Positions 33,278-42,082 of a stretch of DNA of 53,516 nucleotides are shown piece by piece (positions within the stretch are counted from its first letter, which is position 1; every line of letters begins with the position of its first letter). The position numbers and the translations under genes were made by a program. The stretch is from Oscillospiraceae bacterium (GTDB taxonomy: Bacteria > Bacillota > Clostridia > Oscillospirales > Oscillospiraceae), in contig JAFUGY010000040.1 in assembly GCA_017469115.1 (NCBI GenBank), positions 1 to 53,516 of the forward strand. Direction: 5' to 3'. The notes beneath the pieces were generated by a model, which saw only the letters and a program-made list of their open reading frames with translations, did not search any database and was not told the DNA's origin.

Positions 33278-35875
33278 TTATGCCAGATCACGAACCGTTT
33301 CGCAGACAAGTTCTCCGTCTCTCACATCAATTACGAGAATGGTTCCGGAAGCGAGATCTCCGGAGAGAATTGTTTTGGCAATCAGCGTCTCTACACTGCT
33401 CTGAAGGTAGCGGCGAAGCGGCCGGGCACCGTAGAGCGGGTCAAATCCTCGATCGATAATGAGCTGTTTTGCTTCCGGCGTGATTTCAAGAGAGAGGCTG
33501 CGATCTGCCAGACGCTCCCGCAGAGCACTGACCATGATTTCGATAATGCCGTCAAGATTGTCTCTCGTGAGAGGATGGAAGAGAATCGTCTCATCCAGAC
33601 GGTTCAGAAATTCCGGCCGGAAGGTGCGACGAAGCTCAGCCATCACGGCAGCTTGCGCCTCGGCGGTGATGTTGCCGCTTTCATCGATTCCGTCCAGCAG
33701 ATACTGGCTTCCGAGGTTGGAGGTGAGGATGATAATGGAGTTCTTAAAATCTACCGTGCGGCCTTGGGAATCCGTAATTCTGCCGTCGTCCAGAATCTGG
33801 AGCAGAATATTGAAAACGTCGGGATGTGCTTTTTCAATCTCATCAAAGAGAACAACGCTGTAGGGCTTCCGCCGGACGGCTTCCGTCAGCTGACCGCCCT
33901 CATCATATCCGACATATCCCGGAGGTGCACCGATCAGACGTGAGACGGAGAATTTCTCCATGTATTCCGTCATATCGATTCTGACGATATTGTGTTCATC
34001 GTCGAACAGGCATTCTGCCAGGGATTTTGCAAGCTCGGTTTTCCCTACGCCCGTTGGCCCCAAAAACAGGAAGGATCCGATGGGCTTGTTCGGGTCAGAG
34101 ATTCCGGCACGGGATCTGAGAATTGCTTCCGTAACGCGCTGCACTGCTTCGTCCTGACCAATCAGACGTTTATGCAGAAATTCATCCAGATGCAGGATTT
34201 TCTCCCGTTCGCCTTCCATCAGTTTGGATACCGGGATGCCCGTCCACTTTGCCACAATGTTTGAAATCTCTTCTTCCGTTACGGTGTCGTGCACCATGGT
34301 GTTGGCTTCACGGGATTCTGCAAGCTGTTCTGCCTCTGCAAGCTTTTTTTCCAGAGCGGGCAGATCGGAGTAACGGAGCTTGGCTGCTTTTTCGTATTCA
34401 TACATGCGCTGTGCGTTTTCTATGTCGGCATGCATCTTTTCGATTTCAGCTTTCAGCTTCTTCACATTGTCGACGCTGTTTTTCTCTTCTTCCCAACGGG
34501 ATTTCTTCGCATTGAAATCATCTTTCAGGTTGGAAAGATCTTCCCGAAGTTTGGCCAGGCGATCCTGAGAAAGACGGTCATCTTCTTTCTTGAGTGCCAT
34601 TTCTTCGATCTCCAGACGCATGATTTCCCGGCGGGTATCATCCAGCTCAGCCGGCATGGAGTCAATTTCCGTGCGGATCATGGCACAGGCTTCATCGACA
34701 AGGTCGATTGCTTTGTCCGGAAGGAAACGGTCGGTAATATAACGGTTGGAAAGTGTTGCGGCAGCAACGAGGGCGTTGTCATGAATTCGCACGCCGTGAT
34801 ATACTTCGTAACGTTCTTTCAGCCCTCTGAGGATCGAAATGGTGTCTTCTACGGTAGGTTCATCCACCTGCACCGGCTGGAACCGGCGTTCCAGAGCGGC
34901 GTCTTTTTCAATGTATTTACGATATTCATCCAGCGTTGTTGCACCGATGCAGTGCAGCTCACCTCTTGCCAGCATCGGCTTGAGCAGGTTGCCGGCGTCC
35001 ATGCTGCCCTCTGTTTTTCCGGCTCCGACGATGGTGTGAAGCTCATCGATAAACAGGATAATCTGCCCTTCACTCTTGCGGATTTCATCCAGGACTGCTT
35101 TCAGCCTTTCCTCAAATTCTCCCCGATACTTCGCGCCGGCAATCAAAGCGCCCATATCAAGAGCAAAAATGGTTTTATCTTTCAGTCCTTCCGGAACATC
35201 ACCGCGAACGATGCGCTGTGCAAGCCCTTCAGCGATTGCGGTTTTTCCAACGCCCGGCAAGCCGATCAACACCGGATTGTTTTTTGTCTTACGGGAAAGA
35301 ATACGGATGACGTTACGGATTTCCGTATCTCTGCCGATGACAGGATCCAGTTCATTCTCTTTGGCACGCTTGACGAGGTCGGTTCCGTATTTGGTAAGGG
35401 CATCATAAGTGCTCTCCGGGTTGTCTCCGGTAACGGGAGAAGTTTTTACTTTGGAAAGCTCTGCCGTAAACCTCGCTTTTGTAATTCCATGGCTGTCAAA
35501 GATTCTCTTGATGGCGGCAGTCGGTGAGGCAAAGATCCCGATCATCAGATGCTCCACCGAGGTATATTCATCCCCCATGGATTTTGCAGCTTTTTCTGCG
35601 GCAGTGATGATTCTGTTGGTCTCCGGGGACAGATAAACCTCTGCTCCCGGACCGACCTTCGGAAAACCGGAAATCACGGTGTCCAGTTCGGAGAGAACCA
35701 GATTGCAATCAACTCCCATTTTTCCGAAAAGAGAAGGGATTAGCCCACCGTCCTGGTCAACGAGTGCGTAGAGCAGGTGCTCCGGCATGATATAATTATT
35801 GTTGTTTTCCTGGGCCATGGCCTGAGCGGTCTGCACGGCTTCCAGTGTTTTCTGTGTAAAATTCTGAGCGTTCAT
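33278..35875 (-). CDS. clpB: ATP-dependent disaggregase ClpB
   Basis: 865 residues. N-terminal Clp-N repeats ([17 protein letters not shown]..., MPEHLLYAL), the first AAA+ domain with [13 protein letters not shown] (about 200), a long M-domain coiled coil (about 405-520) and a second AAA+ domain with [13 protein letters not shown] (about 600). The C-terminal D2-small domain is complete. It solubilises aggregated proteins together with DnaK. The ATG at 35875 (AAGGAG, 9 bases) is preferred over the TTG at 35881. It is the second gene of a unit whose first gene encodes a ribbon-helix-helix protein. Confidence 0.97.
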   Translation of the reverse strand: MNAQNFTQKTLEAVQTAQAMAQENNNNYIMPEHLLYALVDQDGGLIPSLFGKMGVDCNLVLSELDTVISGFPKVGPGAEVYLSPETNRIITAAEKAAKSMGDEYTSVEHLMIGIFASPTAAIKRIFDSHGITKARFTAELSKVKTSPVTGDNPESTYDALTKYGTDLVKRAKENELDPVIGRDTEIRNVIRILSRKTKNNPVLIGLPGVGKTAIAEGLAQRIVRGDVPEGLKDKTIFALDMGALIAGAKYRGEFEERLKAVLDEIRKSEGQIILFIDELHTIVGAGKTEGSMDAGNLLKPMLARGELHCIGATTLDEYRKYIEKDAALERRFQPVQVDEPTVEDTISILRGLKERYEVYHGVRIHDNALVAAATLSNRYITDRFLPDKAIDLVDEACAMIRTEIDSMPAELDDTRREIMRLEIEEMALKKEDDRLSQDRLAKLREDLSNLKDDFNAKKSRWEEEKNSVDNVKKLKAEIEKMHADIENAQRMYEYEKAAKLRYSDLPALEKKLAEAEQLAESREANTMVHDTVTEEEISNIVAKWTGIPVSKLMEGEREKILHLDEFLHKRLIGQDEAVQRVTEAILRSRAGISDPNKPIGSFLFLGPTGVGKTELAKSLAECLFDDEHNIVRIDMTEYMEKFSVSRLIGAPPGYVGYDEGGQLTEAVRRKPYSVVLFDEIEKAHPDVFNILLQILDDGRITDSQGRTVDFKNSIIILTSNLGSQYLLDGIDESGNITAEAQAAVMAELRRTFRPEFLNRLDETILFHPLTRDNLDGIIEIMVSALRERLADRSLSLEITPEAKQLIIDRGFDPLYGARPLRRYLQSSVETLIAKTILSGDLASGTILVIDVRDGELVCETVRDLA

Positions 35876-35912
35876 AAACAAGTTCTCCTTTCTGCAGGTG
35901 TGCAGTCGGCAA

Positions 35913-36560
35913 TCAGAAGTGGATGCCGGAATTGGTCAGATAAGAGTAGTAAGCAGCTTCAATTGCGTGTGCGTCGTATCGCCCGGTCAGCCAGCCCTTC
36001 ATCATTTTATCAAACAGGCGGATGTACTCTGCAAGAGATGACGCCAGTTCATCGCTGGTGCAGCTCCTGTCCGGAACGATAATGGTGCGCACAAACTTCC
36101 CGTCATACAGGGCATACTCTACTTTTGCGTTCAGCATGGGAGAAAGATGCGCATCTTCAATGCTTTTCCACAAACGGAAAAAGTCCGTCATCCCGTCAAT
36201 GAGTGCAGGGGACTGTGTACGGAATAACACGGAAAGAGCTCCGATGCTGTCGCCGCTGCCCTTATAAAGTTCCACTTCATATTTGATTGTCGGGCGATAT
36301 TTGTATTCCAGCGAACTTTTCAGGGATAAGGAATAGCTGTGCGGGGCAAAAAACGGTACGAGATCACCTGAAGGCAGCATCAGCTCCTGAATGGCAGAAA
36401 GCACATCGTTGATACGCCTCTCAGGTGTTGTATAATTGACGTATTCCGCCAGAATCTCGTTGATCAGGTTGGATCGATTCGTCCCGAGCCGATGGGCCAG
36501 TGCATCTACTTCCCGAACCACCTCATCATTCAGCATCAGGCTGTAAAGAGTTTTCTTCAC
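35913..36560 (-). CDS. Ribbon-helix-helix (CopG-like) protein upstream of clpB
   Basis: 215 residues. Residues 1-42 form a CopG-type RHH domain (LYSLMLNDEVVREVDALAHR, then LGTNRSNLINEILAEYV). The remaining 170 residues are an unrecognised mixed fold with a basic, aromatic-rich end. GTG start at 36560 with GAGGTGAT upstream. It is followed by clpB 37 bases later in the same direction. I see no CtsR or HrcA operator (no CIRCE) in front, so this protein is a candidate heat-shock or clpB-operon regulator. Confidence 0.82.
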   Translation of the reverse strand: MKKTLYSLMLNDEVVREVDALAHRLGTNRSNLINEILAEYVNYTTPERRINDVLSAIQELMLPSGDLVPFFAPHSYSLSLKSSLEYKYRPTIKYEVELYKGSGDSIGALSVLFRTQSPALIDGMTDFFRLWKSIEDAHLSPMLNAKVEYALYDGKFVRTIIVPDRSCTSDELASSLAEYIRLFDKMMKGWLTGRYDAHAIEAAYYSYLTNSGIHF

Positions 36561-36592
36561 GGCTGTATCACCTCTTTTTCATTCTTGCCTGT

Positions 36593-36623
36593 ATTATACA
36601 CCACGAGATAGAAAATGTGTGAA
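36593..36623 (-). promoter_or_regulatory. Promoter of the RHH-clpB operon
   Basis: Reverse strand TATAAT (36593-36598) with TTCACA (36618-36623) at a wide 19-base spacing. A suboptimal spacer suggests regulated expression. Confidence 0.5.
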
Positions 36624-36630
36624 TAAATTG

Positions 36631-36650
36631 TATATAATTTTATATAAATT
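36631..36650. promoter_or_regulatory. Tandem AT-rich decamers upstream of the RHH-clpB promoter
   Basis: TATATAATTT followed directly by TATATAAATT (one mismatch), upstream of the -35 box. It could be an UP element or a tandem site for the RHH protein. Confidence 0.35.
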
Positions 36651-36692
36651 TAAGCACAAATTATATTTTAAACCGTCGGATTACAGTTTCTC

Positions 36693-36721
36693 TTGCAATC
36701 TCCCCAAGAATTGTTTATAAT
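36693..36721 (+). promoter_or_regulatory. tRNA-Ser promoter
   Basis: TTGCAA (36693-36698), 17 bases, TATAAT (36716-36721), 15 bases before the tRNA. Confidence 0.8.
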
Positions 36722-36735
36722 ATCCTACGCTACTT

Positions 36736-36824
36736 GGAGGTGTATCGAAGTGGTCATAACGGCCCCGACTCGAAATCGGGTAATCCCCTAACAGGGACCG
36801 TGGGTTCGAATCCCACCGCCTCCG
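36736..36824 (+). tRNA. tRNA-Ser (anticodon CGA, reads UCG)
   Basis: Seven-pair acceptor stem (GGAGGTG with CGCCTCC, one G-U), anticodon stem CCCGA/TCGGG around CTCGAAA, so anticodon CGA. A long class II variable arm with CCC/GGG pairing follows, then T-arm GTGGG-TTCGAAT-CCCAC. CCA is not encoded. TTTTCTTTTC follows directly and may help end transcription. Confidence 0.95.
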
Positions 36825-36898
36825 CTTTTCTTTTCGCTCAGAAGTTCACTCTTTTGGGCGAATTTTATCTTTCATGACAACCGGAAGGGTGGAATCCT

Positions 36899-37345
36899 GT
36901 GGAGCTTGTTGCAAAGTTTTTTCATGAACTCTCTACAACAGAGTTGTATGAGATCCTGAGGGTAAGGGCAGAGGTTTTTGTAGTGGAGCAGCACTGCCCG
37001 TATCAGGATGTCGACGGGATGGATCAGGAAAGCCTCCATGTGTTTTATGAGTCCGAAGGGAAGATACTGGCGTATTTAAGAGCTTTTCCGAAACCAAAAG
37101 AAGAAGGAACCGTGCAGATGGGGCGAGTGCTCTCCACCGAGCACGGGAAGGGTTTTGGCGGTCGTATCCTCCGGGAAGGATTGCTGCAAATCCGGGAAAA
37201 AATGAATCCGCAGAGAATCTATATAGAAGCCCAGTGTTATGCCACGGGGTTTTATGAGCGGGAGGGCTTTCACATCTGTTCGGAGGAATTCCTGGAAGAC
37301 GGGATCCCGCATGTCGGCATGATCAAAGAAATGAAGACAGAATAA
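36899..37345 (+). CDS. GNAT acetyltransferase, ElaA-like
   Basis: 148 residues. FHELSTTELYEILRVRAEVF followed by VVEQHCPYQDVDGMD is the signature of the ElaA branch. The acetyl-CoA pocket is in GRVLSTEHGKGFGGRILREG. The acceptor substrate is unknown. The start is a GTG at 36899 with GGAAGGGTGG upstream. It leads a row of three closely spaced small genes (GNAT, VOC, NUDIX) read in one direction, probably an operon of general detoxification or house-cleaning character. Confidence 0.88.
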   Translation: MELVAKFFHELSTTELYEILRVRAEVFVVEQHCPYQDVDGMDQESLHVFYESEGKILAYLRAFPKPKEEGTVQMGRVLSTEHGKGFGGRILREGLLQIREKMNPQRIYIEAQCYATGFYEREGFHICSEEFLEDGIPHVGMIKEMKTE

Positions 37346-37360
37346 AAGGAGATGTTGAGC

Positions 37361-37726
37361 ATGAAATTCAGAATGGTACATGAAAACTACAATGTGGTTG
37401 ATTTGGATGCCTCTATCCGCTTTTATGAAAAGGCACTTGGGCTGAAAGAGGCACGAAGAAAAACCGGAGAGGGATATATCATTGTTTTTATGAGCAATGA
37501 AGAAGCGGATTTTGAGCTGGAGCTGACATGGCTTGCCGATCATCCGCAGAAATACGATATCGGGGAAGAGGAATTTCACCTCGCGTTTAAAACGGATGAT
37601 TATGAGGCTGCCCATGCACTGCACGAAGAGATGGGCTGTATCGTGTTTGAAAACCCGAAGATGGGAATTTACTTCATAACCGATCCGGATGGATATTGGC
37701 TGGAGATTATTCCGGAGCGTCGGTGA
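37361..37726 (+). CDS. VOC-family protein, lactoylglutathione lyase-like
   Basis: 121 residues, one glyoxalase-fold unit: MVHENYNVVDLDASIRFYEK (metal His near residue 6), LELTW (Glu), FHLAFKTDDY (His) and GYWLEIIP (Glu), the four metal ligands of glyoxalase I. Likely substrate methylglyoxal adducts, but thiol use in this organism is unknown. The ATG at 37361 is preferred over 37352, because AAAGGAG abuts the latter. Confidence 0.88.
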   Translation: MKFRMVHENYNVVDLDASIRFYEKALGLKEARRKTGEGYIIVFMSNEEADFELELTWLADHPQKYDIGEEEFHLAFKTDDYEAAHALHEEMGCIVFENPKMGIYFITDPDGYWLEIIPERR

Positions 37727-37741
37727 GGAGAAGTCTGAACC

Positions 37742-38248
37742 ATGGAAATGAATTACTGCATGCAGTGCGGAACAAAACTGCAGATTCGTCATCATCCCAC
37801 GGAAGGAGATATCCCGTTCTGTGAAACATGTGATGCCTTCCGGTATCCGGTATTTAATACCGCCGTCAGCATGATTGTGATGAATCCGGAGAAAACAAAG
37901 GTCATTCTGATCAAACAGTACGGGCGTCCGCACTATATCCTCGTCGCAGGCTACGTCAACAAAGGGGAGGATGCGGAAGATGCGGCTGCACGGGAAGTAA
38001 AAGAAGAAATCGGCCTCACAGCAAAATCCGTGCACTTCAATCACAGCCATTATTTTGCTCCGTCCAACACCCTGATGCTGAACTTTACGGTGATTGTGGA
38101 AGATCAGGATGTACATGCAAACTGGGAGATAGACTGCTGGCGCTGGTTTTCCATCGAAGAGGCGAAGAAGCAGATCAAACCCGGCAGCCTGGCAGAAGCC
38201 TTTTTGAATGGTTATCTGGACGGCACATATGCCTTTCCCCGGAACTGA
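37742..38248 (+). CDS. NUDIX hydrolase with zinc ribbon
   Basis: 168 residues. An N-terminal CxxC...CxxC zinc ribbon (YCMQCGTKL, then FCETCDAFR) is followed by a NUDIX box GYVNKGEDAEDAAAREVKEEIG at about residues 71-92, with the conserved REVKEE core. The layout resembles NAD-diphosphatase-like NudC proteins, but shorter. GAGGAG precedes the ATG. Confidence 0.9.
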   Translation: MEMNYCMQCGTKLQIRHHPTEGDIPFCETCDAFRYPVFNTAVSMIVMNPEKTKVILIKQYGRPHYILVAGYVNKGEDAEDAAAREVKEEIGLTAKSVHFNHSHYFAPSNTLMLNFTVIVEDQDVHANWEIDCWRWFSIEEAKKQIKPGSLAEAFLNGYLDGTYAFPRN

Positions 38249-38268
38249 GGAAGATAGCAGAGAAAATA

Positions 38269-38287
38269 ACCCCGCGGAATGCGGGGT
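38269..38287 (+). terminator. Terminator after the NUDIX gene
   Basis: 7-bp stem ACCCCGC/GCGGGGT, loop GGAAT, followed by AATTCTATATTTT. Confidence 0.65.
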
Positions 38288-38338
38288 AATTCTATATTTT
38301 GGAGAAGGTTTGTTCCCAAATCCTGGGTAATGTTTGAA

Positions 38339-38367
38339 TTGACGGAAATCGGAAACTATGATATTAT
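38339..38367 (+). promoter_or_regulatory. Promoter of the CNNM/CorC gene pair
   Basis: TTGACG (38339-38344), 17 bases, TATTAT (38362-38367). Confidence 0.75.
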
Positions 38368-38408
38368 TTATCTTTGATTTAACTGGTAAAAGGAGTTGTT
38401 TGTCCTAA

Positions 38409-39692
38409 ATGGAGGATGGCAGTCGATTGCCTTGGATAATAGCGGCAGTTCTCGTCCTGTGTGCAGCTTATTGCGCGCTGGCGGAAACTGCGTTCGCGTC
38501 TTCTTCCCGGCCAAAACTGAAGGTTGCGGCAGAAGCGGGCAATAAAAAAGCACAGGATGCGCTTGCAATTACCGACCGTTTTGATAAAGCAATTACAACA
38601 ATCCTGATTTGCACCAATATTGTGCATTTGTCGGTCGCATCACTTGTCACCGTAACGGTGACAAAAAGATGGGGATTGAGCGCAGTTTCTCTCAGCACGA
38701 TCATCACGACGATGGTGGTGTTTTTTGCAGGGGAAATGCTCCCGAAAAGCATTGCGAAAAAGTATGCGGAACCGACAGCCCTGTTTTGTGCGGGCTCCCT
38801 GAAAGTTCTGATGACGATCTTTTCCCCGTTGTCAATGCTGCTCACCGCAATCGGTGAACATGTGTCGAAGGCTGTGAAAGGAGAGCCGGAGCTCTCCGTA
38901 ACCGAGGATGAGCTGTATGACATTATTGAAGATATGACCGAAGAGGGAACGCTTGATGAAGAGCAGGGGGATCTGATTTCTTCTGCCCTGCAGTTTGGGG
39001 ATCTTACGGTAGAGAGTGTGCTGACGCCGCGGGTGGATATTGTAGCCCTTGATGTGGAAAGCCCTCTGGAGGAGATCCTCTCCGTGGTCCGTTCCTGCAA
39101 TCACAGCCGTCTGCCGGTATATGAAGATACGGTTGACCACATTATCGGTATTCTGCAGATTCGCAAATTTATTAAAAGCTATCTCCATCAGCACGGAGAA
39201 ATCGATCTCCGTTCTCTGACGGATGAGCCGATGTTTGTCCACCAGAGCACAAGCCTTGACAGCGTCTTTCCTCAGATGGCGCGAAACCGGCAGAGCATGG
39301 CCGTTGTCACCGATAACTACGGAGGGACGCTCGGGCTGATCACCATTGAGGATATGCTCGAGGAACTCGTCGGAGAAATCTGGGATGAGGAAGATGTGGT
39401 GGAAGAGAGCGTCGTCGCGCTCGGGAACAACGAATTTACCGTGGATGCGGATGAGCACGTAAGCGACATCTTTGAAGAGATCGGATTTGAAGATCCGGAA
39501 GACAACGAAGAGCTTGTGGATACGGTCCTCGGCGCATGGGCTTATGAGGAGTTCGGCTCGATTCCTCACCAGGGAGAGAGTTTTTGCTACCATAATCTTA
39601 AGGTTACAGCGGAAGAGATGGATCATAACCGCATTGTGCGGCTGAAGCTCTCTATTCTGCCGGAGGAAGCAGAAGGAGGAGACGAGCCATGA
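38409..39692 (+). CDS. CNNM/CorC-family membrane protein (first paralogue)
   Basis: 427 residues. An N-terminal CNNM transmembrane domain of about four helices (to residue 150) contains SSRPKLKVAAEAGNKKAQDAL and FFAGEMLPKSIAKKYA. Two CBS domains (about 205-325; TVESVLTPRVDIVALD, SRLPVYEDTVDHIIGIL) and a C-terminal CorC_HlyC domain follow. Family members export or regulate Mg2+; older annotation calls them hemolysins. AAAGGAG lies 13 bases before the ATG. It overlaps the second paralogue by 4 bases (ATGA). Confidence 0.93.
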   Translation: MEDGSRLPWIIAAVLVLCAAYCALAETAFASSSRPKLKVAAEAGNKKAQDALAITDRFDKAITTILICTNIVHLSVASLVTVTVTKRWGLSAVSLSTIITTMVVFFAGEMLPKSIAKKYAEPTALFCAGSLKVLMTIFSPLSMLLTAIGEHVSKAVKGEPELSVTEDELYDIIEDMTEEGTLDEEQGDLISSALQFGDLTVESVLTPRVDIVALDVESPLEEILSVVRSCNHSRLPVYEDTVDHIIGILQIRKFIKSYLHQHGEIDLRSLTDEPMFVHQSTSLDSVFPQMARNRQSMAVVTDNYGGTLGLITIEDMLEELVGEIWDEEDVVEESVVALGNNEFTVDADEHVSDIFEEIGFEDPEDNEELVDTVLGAWAYEEFGSIPHQGESFCYHNLKVTAEEMDHNRIVRLKLSILPEEAEGGDEP

Positions 39693-40132
39693 CGATCTTC
39701 CTTGTTGCGGCAGGCATTGTTTTGTGCCTGATCGGTTCCGCTTTCTTCTCTGCCTCTGAAATGGCTTATTCTTCCTGCAGTGCCCTGCGATTGGAAAATC
39801 TGGAAGAAGAGGGTTCCAAGCCCGCTAAAACGGCCCGCTATATTCTCGAGCACTTTGACGATACCCTGAGCACGATTCTGATCGGCAACAATCTTGTCAA
39901 TATTGCCAGCTCTTCTCTTGCTTCTGTCATGCTGATGCTTCTGCTGGGCACCGGTGCCGGGGAAAAATATGCCTGGGCATCCACAGTGGTGATGACCATT
40001 CTCGTGATTATCTGCGGGGAGACGATCCCGAAAATCACGGCGAAAAAGAATGCCAACCGCTTTGCCCTTCAATTTGCCTACCCCGTGCGGTTTCTGATGA
40101 TTCTGCTTGCCCGATTGTCTGGATTGTCGTGA
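39689..40132 (+). CDS. CNNM transmembrane part of the second CNNM/CorC paralogue (frameshifted)
   Basis: 147 residues: the CNNM domain only (FFSASEMAYSSCSALRLENLEEEG, ILIGNNLVNIASSSLAS, GETIPKITAKKNANR). It stops inside the fourth membrane helix because of a one-base loss near 40110-40112. Adding one C to the CCC run would continue the frame as LAPIVWIVVKLIWLLTFP directly into the next ORF. Alone it lacks the CBS and CorC domains. Translation starts within the stop region of the first paralogue. Confidence 0.85.
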   Translation: MTIFLVAAGIVLCLIGSAFFSASEMAYSSCSALRLENLEEEGSKPAKTARYILEHFDDTLSTILIGNNLVNIASSSLASVMLMLLLGTGAGEKYAWASTVVMTILVIICGETIPKITAKKNANRFALQFAYPVRFLMILLARLSGLS

Positions 40133-40956
40133 AGCTGATCTGGCTTCTGACGTTTCCGATGAAAGGCTCGCAGGAGGATGAGGATCCCGAGGCGGCTGTT
40201 GAGGAACTGCAGAATATTATTGAAACGGCAGAGGACGAAGAGGTTCTGGATGAAGAACGGTCCGAACTGGTCCGATCTGCCATTGACTTTTCCGATATCA
40301 TGGCATCTGAAGTCATGACAGCCAGGGTAGACGTTTATGCTATCGATATTGAAGATGACCGGGAGAAAATTCTTGCGGAAGTGGAGAGCTCTCCCTATTC
40401 CAGGCTGCCGGTCTATCAGGAGAGCATCGACAATATCATCGGAGTGCTCTATCTGAACCGTTTTCTGAAAGCGCTTACCGAGAGCGATCATGCGGATATC
40501 CGTTCGCTTTTGATGCCGCCTGTTTATGTGTACAAAACCATGAAGCTGCCGGATGTGCTGGCACGACTGAGAAAAGCAAAACAGCATCTGGCAATCGTGT
40601 CGGATGAATACGGAGGAACGCTCGGCGTTGTTTCCATGGAGGATGTGCTGGAGCAGATCGTCGGAGAAATCTGGGATGAAACGGATACCGTGGAGCAGGA
40701 AGTGGTTCAGCGTGCGGAAGACGAGTTCGAAGTTGACGGCGATATGGTGATCGCCGATTTTCTGGAACTGGTCGGCATCCGGGAAGAAGATTTTGAAGCA
40801 GAAAGTGATACCGTAGGCGGATGGACGGTTGAACGGTTCGGCGAGTTCCCCAAAGCGGGAGATCATTTCACATATCAAAATTTGGATGTCTCTGTCCTTT
40901 CCATGGATGGGCGAAGAGTGGAAAAGGTTTTGGTAAAGGTTCATGAAGATCATTGA
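40129..40956 (+). CDS. CBS-CorC part of the second CNNM/CorC paralogue (frameshifted)
   Basis: 275 residues: end of the last membrane helix (KLIWLLTFPMKG), two CBS domains (MASEVMTARVDVYAID, YSRLPVYQESIDNIIGVL, SDEYGGTLGVVSMEDVL) and the C-terminal CorC domain. The GTG at 40129 overlaps the upstream TGA in a GTGA arrangement, so coupled translation of two half-proteins is possible. The break inside a membrane helix points to a frameshift mutation or sequencing error. With the upstream part it would form one protein of about 420 residues. Confidence 0.85.
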   Translation: MKLIWLLTFPMKGSQEDEDPEAAVEELQNIIETAEDEEVLDEERSELVRSAIDFSDIMASEVMTARVDVYAIDIEDDREKILAEVESSPYSRLPVYQESIDNIIGVLYLNRFLKALTESDHADIRSLLMPPVYVYKTMKLPDVLARLRKAKQHLAIVSDEYGGTLGVVSMEDVLEQIVGEIWDETDTVEQEVVQRAEDEFEVDGDMVIADFLELVGIREEDFEAESDTVGGWTVERFGEFPKAGDHFTYQNLDVSVLSMDGRRVEKVLVKVHEDH

Positions 40957-42073
40957 TGCACATGTTCATTATTCTCCGCAAACGGGGCCTGAATTTCTGA
41001 CCGCCTTTCTGGACAGGATCGGGACGGACGGTGCCGTGATTCAGGCGGTCTCCCATTCCCGGTGCATTTCGCTGATTCCCGGTGCCCTTGTGATGAAAGA
41101 TCAAAACCCTGGGCGGTTTTATGTGTTCGGAAGCCCGGATGCAAGCGCATACTATCTCTATCCGGATACGCTCGGAGAGCATCTGGCAGCCTACGCCGCT
41201 CAGATCCTTTCCGCCGGCTGCGACGGCATCAAGCTCCTGGAGGGAAAGCCCCAGATGCGCAAAACGATGCCTATCCCCGATTTTGATCTGCCCTGTTGGG
41301 AACCCTTCTGGGTGTATGCCGAAAAGGAAGCGGTGCCGATGCTCTGGCATGTCAATGATCCGGAGACGAACTGGTGTGCAAATCCTTCTCCCTGGCTGAA
41401 ACGTCAGGGGTGGTGGTATGACGACAGCTTTATCAACAATGAAGTGCAGTACGCCCAGGTGTTCCGGGTGCTGCAGCGGCATCCGAACCTGAAAATCATC
41501 TTTGCACATTTCCTGTTCTTCTCGGCGCAGCTTGACCGCCTGGATGACCTGATGACCCGCTATCCGAATCTGATGGTGGATCTGACCCCGGGTATTGAGA
41601 TGTATGAAAACTTTTCAGCCGATTATGACAGGGCAAAGGCCTTTTTTGAGAAGTATCATGACAGAATAGCCTACGGCACCGATATCGGCGGCCGCTGCAT
41701 TCTCACCAATGAAGGAGAGTCCTTTAATGAACAGGAAAATCTTCTTCGCCCGCAGCTCGTTCAGCGTTTTCTCACCATGCGCGGGGAAGAGACCATAGAA
41801 GCTGACGGAAACTTCCTGCATGACAGAGCGCCTTTTCTCATGCGTGGCTTGGCGCTGCCGGAGAATCGGCTGGAAGAGGTTTTCAGCGGCAATATCCGCT
41901 CTTTCCTCGGGGGTGATCCGAAGGCTGTCAATGCCGAGGAGGTGCTGGTGCTCTGCGCCGCTTTGCGTGAGAAGCTGGCAGAGATGACGGAGCGGGATGA
42001 AACCTTCCATCCGGATTCTTCCGAAGTTGACCGGGCTGAGAGATATTTCAGCGCAAAATTTTATGAGGATTGA
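40943..42073 (+). CDS. Amidohydrolase-family (TIM-barrel) protein
   Basis: 376 residues. The N-terminal DAHVHY (His7, His9), WHVND, FAHFLFF and YGTDIGG segments match the metal site of the amidohydrolase-2 (ACMSD-like) group, whose members decarboxylate or hydrolyse ring compounds. The substrate is unknown. It starts 14 bases inside the preceding CorC gene and ends 9 bases before the acyl-CoA ligase gene, so translation is probably coupled. A long insert with many Trp and aromatic residues (about 120-165) is unusual. Confidence 0.85.
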   Translation: MKIIDAHVHYSPQTGPEFLTAFLDRIGTDGAVIQAVSHSRCISLIPGALVMKDQNPGRFYVFGSPDASAYYLYPDTLGEHLAAYAAQILSAGCDGIKLLEGKPQMRKTMPIPDFDLPCWEPFWVYAEKEAVPMLWHVNDPETNWCANPSPWLKRQGWWYDDSFINNEVQYAQVFRVLQRHPNLKIIFAHFLFFSAQLDRLDDLMTRYPNLMVDLTPGIEMYENFSADYDRAKAFFEKYHDRIAYGTDIGGRCILTNEGESFNEQENLLRPQLVQRFLTMRGEETIEADGNFLHDRAPFLMRGLALPENRLEEVFSGNIRSFLGGDPKAVNAEEVLVLCAALREKLAEMTERDETFHPDSSEVDRAERYFSAKFYED

Positions 42074-42082
42074 GAGAAACCG

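Noticed and set aside
34289..35527. A 412-codon open frame on the plus strand
   Set aside because: Antisense of clpB, whose Walker and arginine-finger regions are intact on the reverse strand.
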